Part shown: in pieces, positions 16,273-24,921 of the stretch
Position numbering within the stretch: position 1 is the stretch's first letter
Layout: each line of letters starts with the position of its first letter
DNA from: CAZKUR01 sp964556005
GTDB lineage: Bacteria; Bacteroidota; Ignavibacteria; Ignavibacteriales; Ignavibacteriaceae
Reading direction: 5' to 3'
DNA length: 30,399 bases
Assembly (NCBI GenBank): GCA_964556005.1
Contig: CAZKUR010000049.1
Coordinates: 1-30,399 of the forward strand
Notes under the pieces: model-generated
What the model was told of the DNA's origin: nothing
The model's database searches: none
Seen by the model: the letters and a program-made list of their open reading frames with translations, nothing else
Position numbers and translations under genes: made by a program

Positions 16273-18525
16273 ATGATTACTTACTTTAAATTATTTGCAA
16301 AAATATTCTTTCTATCCATGCTGTTATTTGTCAACAGCTTTCCCCAGCAAAAAACCGAGTACGGCAGCATTAAAGATGCAATTTTTTCTTACTCAAAATT
16401 ACGGGGTAAATCGGGGCCGGTAAACTTGAATTGGATTGACGGAGGTAATAAATATTCTTATACGGCAAGGAACGATTCGGGAGTTGAAGAAATTCGTTCA
16501 TTCGACCCTGCAACGCTCAAAGATAATTTAATTTTCGGCGGCAAGGATTTAAATTTTCCCGGAACGGATAAACAGTTTGAATATAAATCATTTCAATGGG
16601 CAAAGGATTCAAAACATTTATTATTTCAAACAGGCTTTAAAAGGATTTATCGAAGATCAGGCATTGCCGATTATTATTTGTATTCATTAGATGATAAAAA
16701 TCTTCAGCTCGTAGCCAAAGATGCGAGAACAGCAGAACTTTCTCCCAACGGGAAACTGGTGGGGTATGAAAGAGACAATAATATGTTTGTATATGATATT
16801 AATAACAATAAAGAAACTCAGTTAACATTTGATACCGACTCAAGTGTTTTTAACGGGCATTACGATTGGGTTTATGAAGAAGAATTTGGTCAGGCACAAG
16901 CATGGAGCTGGTCGAAGGATAATCAATATATTGCCTTCTGGCATTTTGATGAGAGCCCTGTGCCGGAAGTTCATCTGACAAATTATGAAGGGCAGCATCC
17001 CAAATATGAAAAAATTCCAATTCCATTAGTTGGCGATCCTAATCCTAAAGTGAAAGTCGGAGTAGTTGATGTTAAAACAGGAAATACTGTTTGGGTGAAT
17101 GTCGGGTTAACGGGAGATTTTTATATTCCGAGAATATACTGGACAAATGAACCAAACGTGCTTGCTGTTATGACTTTAGATCGAGCACAGAACGATATGC
17201 AGTTGTTTTTCTTTAATGTCAAAACAAAAGAGTACAAAAAAATAATGGAGGAGAAATCGAACACGTGGATTGACGTTTACGATTTCTACGCACACGTAAC
17301 CGATATGATTTCTTTTCCCGATGGTTTAAATGAATTTTTCTGGATTTCTGATAGAGACGGACATCAGCATATTTACAGGTATGATTACGATGGAAATCTT
17401 TTAAACCAGGTTACAAAAGGGGATTGGACGGTTACTATAATTGAAGGAATCGATGCTTCCAACAAAACAGTCTATTATTCTTCGACGGAGGGATCGCCTT
17501 TGGACAGGCAGCTATACTCAATCAAATTTGACGGGACTGATAAAACAAAACTTTCGCAAGTGGATGGATTTCATTTATTCAACATGTCGCCGAATGCAAA
17601 ATATTATATTGATTATTATTCGAATGTGAATCAACCGAGACAAATCGAATTATGGAATACCGATGGTAAAATGATAAAACAACTTGTCGATGATTCAGCA
17701 GTAAAAGAATATTTGAAAACTCATGAATATTCACCGGTAGAATTAATAAACTTTGAAACTCCCGATTCCGTAAAGCTTGATGCGAGCATCATTAAGCCGA
17801 CTGATTTTGATCCGGACAAAAAATATCCTGTTGTTTTTGCTGTTTACGGAGGGCCCGGCTCGCAGGATGTATTTAACAGCTTTAATTCCGATGGCTGGGC
17901 ACAATGGCTTGCCCAGCATGGATATATAGTCGTTGATGTGAACAATAGAGGAAACGCAAATTACAGCCGTGATTTTATTAAAATAGTTTATAAACATCTC
18001 GGCAAATATGAAAGCCATGATTATGCAGCGCTTGCAAAATATCTCAGCACTTTGCCGTATGTTGATTCATCAAGAATCGGTATAATGGGAACGAGTTACG
18101 GTGGATATATTTCGATTTATACGATTTTAAAATATCCCGGAATATTTAAAGTGGCAATTGCAAACTCACCGGTTACAGATTGGCGATTGTACGATGATAT
18201 TTATACCGAACGCTACATGGATATTTTGGATGATAACAAAGAAGGTTATGATTCTAGCTCATGTGTTCTTAATGCACAAAACCTTGAAGGGAAATTATTA
18301 ATTGTTCATTCCACGATGGATGACAATGTTCATGTTCAAAACACGATGCAGATGTTAACGGCGCTGACAAATGCAGGCAAAGATTGCGATTTAAGAATTT
18401 TTCCGCCGGGAGCTCATGGCGCAGCATATAATTTGAGCAGCTATATTTTGGAACATCAAGTATATTTTAATTACTTGCAGCAATTTTTAAAAGGCGATTG
18501 CGATATAACCAATATTAATAAGTAA
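16273..18525 (+). CDS. Secreted dipeptidyl peptidase IV (S9B serine peptidase)
   Basis: A 750-residue S9B peptidase that removes X-Pro (or X-Ala) dipeptides from peptide N-termini, probably in the periplasm or at the cell surface. Seen: a signal peptide (about 1-25); a beta-propeller with the substrate-anchoring glutamates in WVYEEEF (E203/E204); then the alpha/beta-hydrolase domain with VYGGPGSQ (oxyanion Tyr525), nucleophile S608 in GTSYGGY, acid in MDDNVHVQ (D683/D684) and H715 in GAHGAA. The nucleophile elbow is GTSYGG, whereas vertebrate DPP IV has GWSYGG; the triad is complete. A hairpin terminator follows 28 bases after the stop. Confidence 0.95.
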   Translation: MITYFKLFAKIFFLSMLLFVNSFPQQKTEYGSIKDAIFSYSKLRGKSGPVNLNWIDGGNKYSYTARNDSGVEEIRSFDPATLKDNLIFGGKDLNFPGTDKQFEYKSFQWAKDSKHLLFQTGFKRIYRRSGIADYYLYSLDDKNLQLVAKDARTAELSPNGKLVGYERDNNMFVYDINNNKETQLTFDTDSSVFNGHYDWVYEEEFGQAQAWSWSKDNQYIAFWHFDESPVPEVHLTNYEGQHPKYEKIPIPLVGDPNPKVKVGVVDVKTGNTVWVNVGLTGDFYIPRIYWTNEPNVLAVMTLDRAQNDMQLFFFNVKTKEYKKIMEEKSNTWIDVYDFYAHVTDMISFPDGLNEFFWISDRDGHQHIYRYDYDGNLLNQVTKGDWTVTIIEGIDASNKTVYYSSTEGSPLDRQLYSIKFDGTDKTKLSQVDGFHLFNMSPNAKYYIDYYSNVNQPRQIELWNTDGKMIKQLVDDSAVKEYLKTHEYSPVELINFETPDSVKLDASIIKPTDFDPDKKYPVVFAVYGGPGSQDVFNSFNSDGWAQWLAQHGYIVVDVNNRGNANYSRDFIKIVYKHLGKYESHDYAALAKYLSTLPYVDSSRIGIMGTSYGGYISIYTILKYPGIFKVAIANSPVTDWRLYDDIYTERYMDILDDNKEGYDSSSCVLNAQNLEGKLLIVHSTMDDNVHVQNTMQMLTALTNAGKDCDLRIFPPGAHGAAYNLSSYILEHQVYFNYLQQFLKGDCDITNINK

Positions 18526-18553
18526 AAAATATTTAACTCATATTTTTTTATTT

Positions 18554-18590
18554 AATGCGGCTTTAATTGGAGCCGCATTTTTATTTTTAA
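18554..18590 (+). terminator. Rho-independent terminator after DPP IV
   Basis: Arms AATGCGGCT (18554-18562) and AGCCGCATT (18571-18579) pair perfectly over nine bases with an eight-base loop, followed by a T-rich run TTTTATTTTT. Confidence 0.88.
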
Positions 18591-18708
18591 AAAAGATATA
18601 TTTGCAAGTTTTCAGTATGCAAAATTACTAGCGGTAGTACACTGGAAGAAATTGCCGAACGAAAAAATTTTTTGCTTAAGATTTTTTTATTTAAAAGGGA
18701 GTTACAAA

Positions 18709-19338
18709 ATGAGGAAAACAATATTATTTTTTTTAATTTCTTTATTCAATATATGTTATTCACAATACCTAATGTATAATGCTACATTGACAGCTTCAAA
18801 AACAACAGTGTCATCAACGGAAACATTTGCTGTGACTCACACTCTTTCCGGCCTAGAAGGTTACGTTTATATAGGAGTGCAATACGGATATTTTGAAACC
18901 ATTGGCCCCGACAGGTGGTAAGGTGAAATTAGAAGGGGTGAGACCAAAACTTTAACATTTAATGTTAAACTTAAGGAAAGCGCTAAACCATACATAAAAG
19001 AAATAGTACCACTGGATGTGGGATTTAGTTTTTATCCTTTTGAAAAGGAAAAATTATTAGGGCTTAAAGGAGGTAACTTTAATGTAATTTATATTAAAAT
19101 AATTGACTATAAACATTTCATGCCTTTAGATGAAAAAATAAAGGAGTGGAATGATAGTCTTAGAAATAAAGGTGATAGTACAAATATTAATCTTTATTTA
19201 AATGTCCCTTATAATAATAAAACAAGAAAGATTTTTATAAAAAAATCAAATACACTAATATTTGAAGATTAAGACGATGATTCGCTTCTGTGGAATAATC
19301 TTAAAAGCCAATTGATAAAGTTAGTAAAGCGATACTAA
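18709..19338 (+). pseudogene. Secreted protein gene broken by two in-frame stops
   Basis: The ATG at 18709 follows GGGAG and begins a signal peptide (MRKTILFFLISLFNICYSQ). Reading the same frame, coding-like sequence continues through a TAA at 18919-18921 (after GPDRW; then GEIRRGETKTLTFNVKLK), to a second TAA at 19270-19272 (after LIFED), and on to DDDSLLWNNLKSQLIKLVKRY, stopping at 19336-19338. The restored product would be about 207 residues. The middle part resembles beta-sandwich domains of cell-surface proteins in general; no family is recognised. An internal GTG (19018) could start a fragment but has no ribosome site. Either a decaying gene or two base errors; two independent stops favour decay. 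Confidence 0.65.
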
Positions 19339-19359
19339 AATTAAGAGAAGAGTTAAAAA

Positions 19360-19416
19360 ATGAGACAAATATTTAGTTTTATTTCATTACTATTAGTAAT
19401 AATTCGTTATTGGTAG
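19360..19416 (+). pseudogene. Truncated signal-peptide ORF, 18 codons
   Basis: ATG at 19360 lies just after AGAGAAGAG and encodes MRQIFSFISLLLVIIRYW before a TAG. It has the look of a signal-peptide start of a second secreted-protein gene whose body is missing or out of frame. It sits 21 bases after the broken gene upstream, so the two may be an eroded pair. Confidence 0.35.
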
Positions 19417-19439
19417 TTTTTTAATTTCAACGAAAAGAC

Positions 19440-19838
19440 TTGACTTTAAATTCAAATGTTTTATTTATGCAATCAACATTTGAATTTTATGTGATGATTA
19501 AATTACTCGCAAATATTTTTTATGTCCTGCTCATTTCTTCTTATTTATCCCTATCATACTGGACATTATTTCACAACGAATTAAAATATCCAAATCATAA
19601 ACCCAAACAACTGCAGCAATCGAACGAATTTGGTAAAAAGAATACAGAAATTATCACTGTCCAAAGACGGCATATTTACAGCAATGTAAAATATTTCCCA
19701 AATGTACAGTTCGATAATCCACATGTTAAAATAACTTTTAATGAATATTCTTCACATATTAATCTTGTTCAAAATAACAAAACAAATAAATTTCTCAATC
19801 CGTCTCAATTAAACTTCCGTGGGCCTCCTCTTTTATAA
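19440..19838 (+). CDS. Hypothetical protein with one N-terminal membrane segment
   Basis: An open frame of 132 codons from a TTG at 19440; better starts are the ATG at 19467 or at 19494, but none has a clear Shine-Dalgarno. From 19494 the protein would be 114 residues with one hydrophobic segment (about MIKLLANIFYVLLISSYLSL) and a polar C-terminal part rich in Asn, Lys and Gln that ends RGPPLL. No family recognised. A single exported or inner-membrane-anchored small protein is the plain reading. It lies next to decayed genes, so it may itself be a remnant. Confidence 0.45.
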   Translation: MTLNSNVLFMQSTFEFYVMIKLLANIFYVLLISSYLSLSYWTLFHNELKYPNHKPKQLQQSNEFGKKNTEIITVQRRHIYSNVKYFPNVQFDNPHVKITFNEYSSHINLVQNNKTNKFLNPSQLNFRGPPLL

Positions 19839-19843
19839 AATTT

Positions 19844-19872
19844 ATGAGCCGAATCTAAAGGAGCAGGCTCAT
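19844..19872 (+). terminator. Possible weak terminator hairpin
   Basis: Arms ATGAGCC (19844-19850) and GGCTCAT (19866-19872) with a 15-base loop, followed only by TCATTTC. The stem is short and the T run poor. It lies six bases after the stop of the hypothetical gene. Confidence 0.35.
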
Positions 19873-19967
19873 TCATTTCATAATATCTCGTTGTTGATGA
19901 TAATTATTCCGGATGAATTTTATTAATTCACATTAATTTTTTAACTAATCTCATTAGGGAGGTTAAA

Positions 19968-20090
19968 ATGTCGGAAGTAAAAAACAATCAGAGTAGTAGA
20001 GAAAATTATTCATGGCAGTTTCTTTTAATGGTGGGAACAATAGCTATCACAGGAGTTGTGGTGCTTTTAAAATTGTTGGAAATCATTTAA
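19968..20090 (+). CDS. Small one-helix membrane protein (40 residues)
   Basis: A 40-codon ORF starting at an ATG with a strong Shine-Dalgarno (GGGAGG, six bases upstream). The first 15 residues are polar (MSEVKNNQSSRENYS) and residues about 17-39 form one hydrophobic helix (FLLMVGTIAITGVVVLLKLL). No family recognised. It is followed after 19 bases by a second small membrane protein, suggesting a two-gene unit. The strong ribosome site, the clean topology and the paired neighbour support a real gene. Confidence 0.65.
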   Translation: MSEVKNNQSSRENYSWQFLLMVGTIAITGVVVLLKLLEII

Positions 20091-20109
20091 CTAAAAAAGG
20101 GATGCAAGA

Positions 20110-20238
20110 ATGGGATTGCAGACAGAAGGGATCGTTTTTATAGCCATAGCGTGGACATGTGTTATAACGTTATTGGTTTATTGCTACAGCCGGATTCTAA
20201 AATCCGAAAGAAGAAAAAGCGAAGAAAAAGTCAGTTAG
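20110..20238 (+). CDS. Small one-helix membrane protein (42 residues)
   Basis: A 42-codon ORF with AAGGGA about seven bases before its ATG. Residues about 5-27 are one hydrophobic helix (EGIVFIAIAWTCVITLLVYCYSRIL) and the C-terminus is strongly basic and acidic (KSERRKSEEKVS), a positive-inside arrangement. In size and layout it resembles the tiny MetS-type subunits that accompany NSS-family sodium:amino-acid transporters, but no transporter gene lies nearby, so this is only a resemblance. Its stop TAG overlaps the stop of the convergent polB by four bases. Confidence 0.65.
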   Translation: MGLQTEGIVFIAIAWTCVITLLVYCYSRILKSERRKSEEKVS

Positions 20239-22550
20239 CTTTCGAATATATTTAGCTGGCCTGACTTAATGATTGAATCGAAAGATTCTCCAAGTAAAGT
20301 TAAAACCGAATCGGCGATCGGTTTGATCTGTTTTTCTATGTAGTGCTGGTAATCTATATCATTATGCTTCAGCTCTATAGGAATCGGTCCGCGCTGGGTT
20401 ACAACGTAATACACTGTTCCGCTGTGCATGTCAATCATTTTTGCAGCCCTAACATGCGGCGGAATATTTTTTACATAATCGTTCGTATCTTTTCTTAATC
20501 TCTTCCGGTAAACCAATTTATCATCGAACTTTCCCCGGTTTATTTTATCGATTAAATTTCTCAGCCAGCTTGTTATTTCTTTATTATGGAAAACTTTATC
20601 GTAAAGTTCCACCTGGAATTCCTTTGCAAGCCGTGTCCAGTCCGATCTTACGAATTCCATTCCGACAAATTCTAATTTTTCTTCATTATTCTCAACAAGC
20701 AAACCGGCATATCTTTTTTTAGCACCGCTTTCGCTTCCTCTAGCCGGTGTAATTATAAATTTCCTGTAATACTTCTCATATTCAATTTCAAGAAACGAAT
20801 TTACGTTAAACCGTTTTAAAAGACTTTCCCTCCAGTAGTTATTTAATTCATCTGCTAAATGTTCACCGTTTAATTTTGCATTTTCCCCTTCTCCGGATTT
20901 TAATTTTACGAATAGTGAATCAGTGTCGCCGTAAACCACCTCGTAACCGCTTTTCTCTAAAAATTCTTTACTGCCTAGCAGAAGCCACTGACCGGTATTA
21001 GTAATTGCCGAAGGTAAATCAGGATGAAAGAACCTGCATCCGTAAGAGCCCATAACTCCGTAAAAACTGTTCATTAATATTTTAATTGCCTGCGATAATT
21101 GTTTCTCTCCTTTTTTCTTTGCTTCTGCTCTTAGCGTCATCAAGCCGTTTATATAACCGGGAAGTATATGATTTGAAGCTGAAAATTTGTAGCCGGCAGG
21201 AGTATTTATCGTATCTTTTTCATTTAGTAATCTTGAAAGAGGATCAATTTTAAATGTTTGAATTATCGATGGGTATAGGCTTTTAAAATCGAGAACAATT
21301 ACATCGTCGTATATTCCGGGCTTCGGATCGAGGACATATCCTCCTGCAGCGTGGCCTGCCGGATTGATATCCTTTATATTTGGAGCAACGAAACCCATTT
21401 CATGAAGCCTGGGTAAGTAAAAATGATCAAAGGCAGCGGTCATCATTCCCAACTGATCCATTAATAATCCCGAAATCTGGGAACGTTTTACTGAAAGTTC
21501 CAGCACCCCGGTCTTCTTAAAAATTCCTGTTACAAGTACGGCATCCTGGATGTTGTATTCTGCGAGCTTAACCTTATCTTCTTTAAATAATTTTTCAATC
21601 TCTTCAACTTTATTTTGCTCCTGCGAGATCGTTTTACCCACACCTAAAAGTTCCTGAGCAATTGTATCGAGCTTATAATCTTCAAATGTAAAAAATGAAC
21701 CGCGCAAAACAGGCGGGCCGTCAATCACAATCCTCCCCGAAATGCTTGCAAAATAACCGGAAGGCTTTCTCGCTCTTAATGAAACCCTTCCTTTTCCTCT
21801 TGCAAGATCGAACGGAATAAAAAGTTCATTGCACTTTCTTTCGAGAAACATTAAATCAAAACCGATTACATGCCAGCCGATTATAATATCAGGGTCGGCA
21901 GCTTTGAACCATGAAATAAAATTATTTATTAATTCTTTTTCACTGTTAAACTGAAAAATGTTTTCAGCCAATTGCTTGTTTTTATCCCCGAGTATGAAAA
22001 CTGTCTTTTGCTCTTCGCCGTTCCCGGTAAGGTGTACGGCAATTGAATATAAAATACTATTCTTAACACCGGTTTCTATATCTAAAGAAACGATCTTAAA
22101 CTTTGGGTTTACATTACACGGGCGGATTTGGGGATTTTTAAACCGAAGCATACGATTTACTGATTGACTTTCCCCTGAGATGAAAACTTGTGAATTGATA
22201 TTCCCATCCATTAAAAATCGTCTTACGGGATCGACATCCGCTTCAAAAGTTTTAACATTTTCCGATTGAAATTTATCCGAAGCGGCTCTTAAATCTTTAC
22301 GGGTATTATAGAAAATTTTATCGACACTCTCACCGTTGAATGATTTCAAATTACTTTTTTCTCTTATGAAGCGTAAGCTATTGAAAGAAATTTCGGCATC
22401 GGAATCGATGAAAAAGTACGGCCTGTTTTCGGTGAGAATAATTTCGACGGGTTCGGATTGATTTGTTGTACCGATAAACCTTAAAAAGTTTTTTCCTTTA
22501 AAATCGACATTTTCTCCGGTAAGTATAAAAACTTCCCTTGAATCCGGCAC
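20235..22550 (-). CDS. polB: Family B DNA polymerase, Pol II type
   Basis: A 771-residue family B DNA polymerase with proofreading exonuclease, comparable to E. coli Pol II (783 residues), used in repair and damage-tolerant synthesis. Seen: Exo I SLDIETG (D157, E159), Exo II GWHVIGFD (D232), Exo III YNIQDAVLV (D336), Pol A LDFKSLYPSII (D421), Pol B KILMNSFYGVMG, and Pol C YGDTDSLF (D542, D544). The C-terminus ends GQLNIFES, with QLNIF matching the sliding-clamp-binding pentapeptide; E. coli Pol II also ends in such a motif. Exo II has His227 where Asn is usual. Start is GTG at 22550 with AAAGGTGA upstream. No SOS box was looked for successfully in this gap. Confidence 0.93.
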   Translation of the reverse strand: MPDSREVFILTGENVDFKGKNFLRFIGTTNQSEPVEIILTENRPYFFIDSDAEISFNSLRFIREKSNLKSFNGESVDKIFYNTRKDLRAASDKFQSENVKTFEADVDPVRRFLMDGNINSQVFISGESQSVNRMLRFKNPQIRPCNVNPKFKIVSLDIETGVKNSILYSIAVHLTGNGEEQKTVFILGDKNKQLAENIFQFNSEKELINNFISWFKAADPDIIIGWHVIGFDLMFLERKCNELFIPFDLARGKGRVSLRARKPSGYFASISGRIVIDGPPVLRGSFFTFEDYKLDTIAQELLGVGKTISQEQNKVEEIEKLFKEDKVKLAEYNIQDAVLVTGIFKKTGVLELSVKRSQISGLLMDQLGMMTAAFDHFYLPRLHEMGFVAPNIKDINPAGHAAGGYVLDPKPGIYDDVIVLDFKSLYPSIIQTFKIDPLSRLLNEKDTINTPAGYKFSASNHILPGYINGLMTLRAEAKKKGEKQLSQAIKILMNSFYGVMGSYGCRFFHPDLPSAITNTGQWLLLGSKEFLEKSGYEVVYGDTDSLFVKLKSGEGENAKLNGEHLADELNNYWRESLLKRFNVNSFLEIEYEKYYRKFIITPARGSESGAKKRYAGLLVENNEEKLEFVGMEFVRSDWTRLAKEFQVELYDKVFHNKEITSWLRNLIDKINRGKFDDKLVYRKRLRKDTNDYVKNIPPHVRAAKMIDMHSGTVYYVVTQRGPIPIELKHNDIDYQHYIEKQIKPIADSVLTLLGESFDSIIKSGQLNIFES

Positions 22551-22605
22551 AAGTCACCTTTGATTAATTTTACAGATGTAAAATATAACAAGCTTTTGGG
22601 AAAAT

Positions 22606-22998
22606 TTATGTCGATAAAAACATCCAGTTTGTCAATACTGATTCTATTGCTATTTGCAGTTCATTTAATGTAAACGGTTTAGTCAGATATCCGTAGGGTA
22701 CATGAAGCTTTGTTCTATAAAGCCTGTCTTCGTATGGAATGCCAGAGATATATATTATAGGAACATCATGTAGGCTGATAATCTCATCGGCGGTTTCGAA
22801 CCCGTTTTTTTTGCCGCTTAATTTTACATCCATTAAAATAAGATCGGGCATTGACTCTTTAAATTTATTTATTGCTTCTTCTCCGTTGTTCACAATACAA
22901 GGCACATCGTAGTTCAAGTCCATCAGAGAATCTTTCAATTCATTAGCTAATATTTCGTCATCATCTACAATTAGAATTTTTTTCTTTTCATCTTTCAT
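22606..22998 (-). CDS. Single-domain response regulator receiver
   Basis: A 130-residue CheY-like receiver with no output domain. All active-site residues are present: the acidic cluster D12-D14, phosphoacceptor D57 in LILMDVKL, S84 in YISG and K106 in LTKPF. It should be phosphorylated by a histidine kinase, none of which is encoded here, and act by protein contact. It lies between polB (55 bases) and a degenerate receiver paralogue (101 bases), all on the minus strand. The C-termini of the two receivers are alike, suggesting duplication. Confidence 0.92.
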   Translation of the reverse strand: MKDEKKKILIVDDDEILANELKDSLMDLNYDVPCIVNNGEEAINKFKESMPDLILMDVKLSGKKNGFETADEIISLHDVPIIYISGIPYEDRLYRTKLHVPYGYLTKPFTLNELQIAIESVLTNWMFLST

Positions 22999-23099
22999 TA
23001 TTTTGCCTGAAGTTTTTTACGTTAGGTTAAAATGTTATTTGTCAATTTTGATTTAGTGTAATTATTTTCTTTTTTGTTAAAAATTTTTAAGTTCAGTTA

Positions 23100-23489
23100 T
23101 CAATTGGAAATAAAAAACGATTCATTTATAAAAACCATTTCGATAGCTGCCTGAAGTTCCAAATTATTAAGCGGTTCATATACAAATGATACCGGTATTT
23201 TAGGAAATTTGCCTTTGGGAAAAATATGGTAGGGCGGAACGTGTAAAAATATTACCGGGACCTTGCATTTTTTTGAAATTGTCTTCGCTGTATTTATACA
23301 GGTGCTTCCCTTTTTCCAATCTATATCGATTAAAACTAAGTCAGTTTTATCGGTAGAGTTTTTCTTAACCGCATCATTTTCTGCAAATGAAGTAACCCCG
23401 TAACCCATCCCATTCAATGTTCTGATAATTTCGAGTGAGTCGGGTTTCTCCTTTGCAGCGAGCATTATTTTTTTCTTTTCATTCGGCAT
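23100..23489 (-). CDS. Degenerate receiver-domain (pseudo-receiver) protein
   Basis: A 129-residue protein with the receiver fold pattern but an incomplete active site. D55 in LVLIDIDW keeps the place of the phosphoacceptor, but the N-terminal acidic pair is replaced by AAKEK and the conserved Lys-Pro is Glu-Pro (VYEPL). The opening (MPNEKKKIML) and the end (LQAAIEMVFINESFF) resemble the neighbouring canonical receiver (MKDEKKKILI, LQIAIESVLTNWMFL). It probably cannot be phosphorylated normally and may act by constitutive binding or by pairing with its neighbour. No Shine-Dalgarno is evident. Confidence 0.75.
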   Translation of the reverse strand: MPNEKKKIMLAAKEKPDSLEIIRTLNGMGYGVTSFAENDAVKKNSTDKTDLVLIDIDWKKGSTCINTAKTISKKCKVPVIFLHVPPYHIFPKGKFPKIPVSFVYEPLNNLELQAAIEMVFINESFFISN

Positions 23490-23853
23490 TGTATCATTTT
23501 GTAATTGATGGCTTTTCTTTTTAACATCCCGACTTTCGCTTGAATACCCTTAACTCAACGATTATGCCAGAATCATATTTATTAAATTGATTTTGTTTAT
23601 TGATGAATTTTTTACCTCAACTACAGTTAAAGAATCAATTACGTATTTAAGGTAATTTTTGCACTGAACTTATTTTAAAGCCGTTGAAATAAAAAATTAA
23701 ATGTTTAATAATGATTCAATAGAAAATTGGATATTAAAAGTTTAAATTAGGTTATACGGTTTTTCTTCTTTACCCAAACAGAATCCATCGGCATTCCGAA
23801 CATTTTCGGAACTTCAATGGACAGGTTTTTCTGATAATTATTTGGAGCAATCT
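23490..23853. other. Intergenic region with a short palindrome
   Basis: 364 bases between divergent genes. It contains TTCCGAA (23794-23800) and TTCGGAA (23805-23811), a perfect seven-base inverted repeat with a four-base spacer, 43 bases before the protease start: a possible operator or leader hairpin. A minus-strand open stretch of 34 codons (23750-23851) looks protein-like but has no start site. Promoters are not resolved. Confidence 0.4.
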
Positions 23854-24921
23854 ATGAAAGAGAAAACTTCTGTACTGTTATTGATTGCAGTTGTTCTTTT
23901 TGTTCAATTTGGTTGCAGTTCAATTTCCGAACAAAAGATGAACATAATCAACTTTACCGGCCGGTACGATACGGGGTTTCCTTTTACCGATGCTTCAGAG
24001 CAGCTTGATGATATTGGTCATTCAATTCAAAGAGTAAGCAGCCTGACGTTTTATAACTCTTACATTTTTGCCGATACAAGCCGCATCAAGTACACCGGAA
24101 TAACTGAAGAAATAATAAAGAAGAAATCGATACAAAAAGGGTATTTTGATAAGTCAATTACCGGCACAGGAATAATGATTTATTCGGTGGGAAACAGGAT
24201 AGGATTATTAACTTGTTCGCATGTCGTCGATTTACCGGACACAGTAATTTCATTTTTCAGAAATAAAGACGGAAGTCCGTCGGAATATCTCGAAAGTATT
24301 TCTATCAAAAGCGATCAGACAATTTACGGGGCAGGTTTTCCAGGCGGCGGTGTACTAAATTTAATTTTAAATGATAAAAGAACTGATATTGCTTTTATAG
24401 GGCGAAATTACAGTGAACCGCATCCACAGCTTTTCCAGGTTTTTAATTATCCGCTTGGCGATATAAAGTTGCTCGACTGGGGATCGTTTGTTTACGTGAT
24501 TGGATACCCGCTAAATTACAAAATGATTACTTCTGGTCTTGTAAGTTTAAATTCCGGAGATCAATACAGTAGTTTCCTTATAAATTCCGTAATCAATAAA
24601 GGATTCAGCGGAGGGGCTGTTCTTGCAATTAAAGGCGGGGTTCCGCATTTTGAATTAGTCGGAATTCTTAAGTCGGTTCCTGAGGAAATCGAGAATTTTA
24701 TTCAGCCGGAAGATTTAAAAAATAATGCAACTTATGATCCCCAAATTCCCTATAAAGGTAATTTATATGTTAGGCAAACAGGCAAAATGGATTATGGAAT
24801 TGCAAAGGTCATCCCGATAAATTTAATTCAAAAATTCCTCGAGCAAAACCAGATGGTTCTAAGAGATAACGGCTACAACATAGATAAGTTTTTTTTCACT
24901 AAGACATCGAAAAATGAATAA
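23854..24921 (+). CDS. Trypsin-like serine protease lipoprotein
   Basis: A 355-residue exported protein with a trypsin-like (S1/HtrA-type) protease domain. The signal ends with a loose lipobox, VQFGC, giving lipidated C21. The triad is visible: H123 in TCSHVVD, D178 in TDIAFIG and S252 in GFSGGAV. No PDZ domain follows; about 50 residues lie beyond the protease core. The ATG at 23854 was chosen because GGAG lies seven bases upstream; an upstream in-frame TTG (23842) has none. The stop TAA abuts the ATG of the YjbR gene, so the two are translationally coupled. It is probably periplasmic or outer-membrane attached; the substrate is unknown. Confidence 0.85.
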   Translation: MKEKTSVLLLIAVVLFVQFGCSSISEQKMNIINFTGRYDTGFPFTDASEQLDDIGHSIQRVSSLTFYNSYIFADTSRIKYTGITEEIIKKKSIQKGYFDKSITGTGIMIYSVGNRIGLLTCSHVVDLPDTVISFFRNKDGSPSEYLESISIKSDQTIYGAGFPGGGVLNLILNDKRTDIAFIGRNYSEPHPQLFQVFNYPLGDIKLLDWGSFVYVIGYPLNYKMITSGLVSLNSGDQYSSFLINSVINKGFSGGAVLAIKGGVPHFELVGILKSVPEEIENFIQPEDLKNNATYDPQIPYKGNLYVRQTGKMDYGIAKVIPINLIQKFLEQNQMVLRDNGYNIDKFFFTKTSKNE

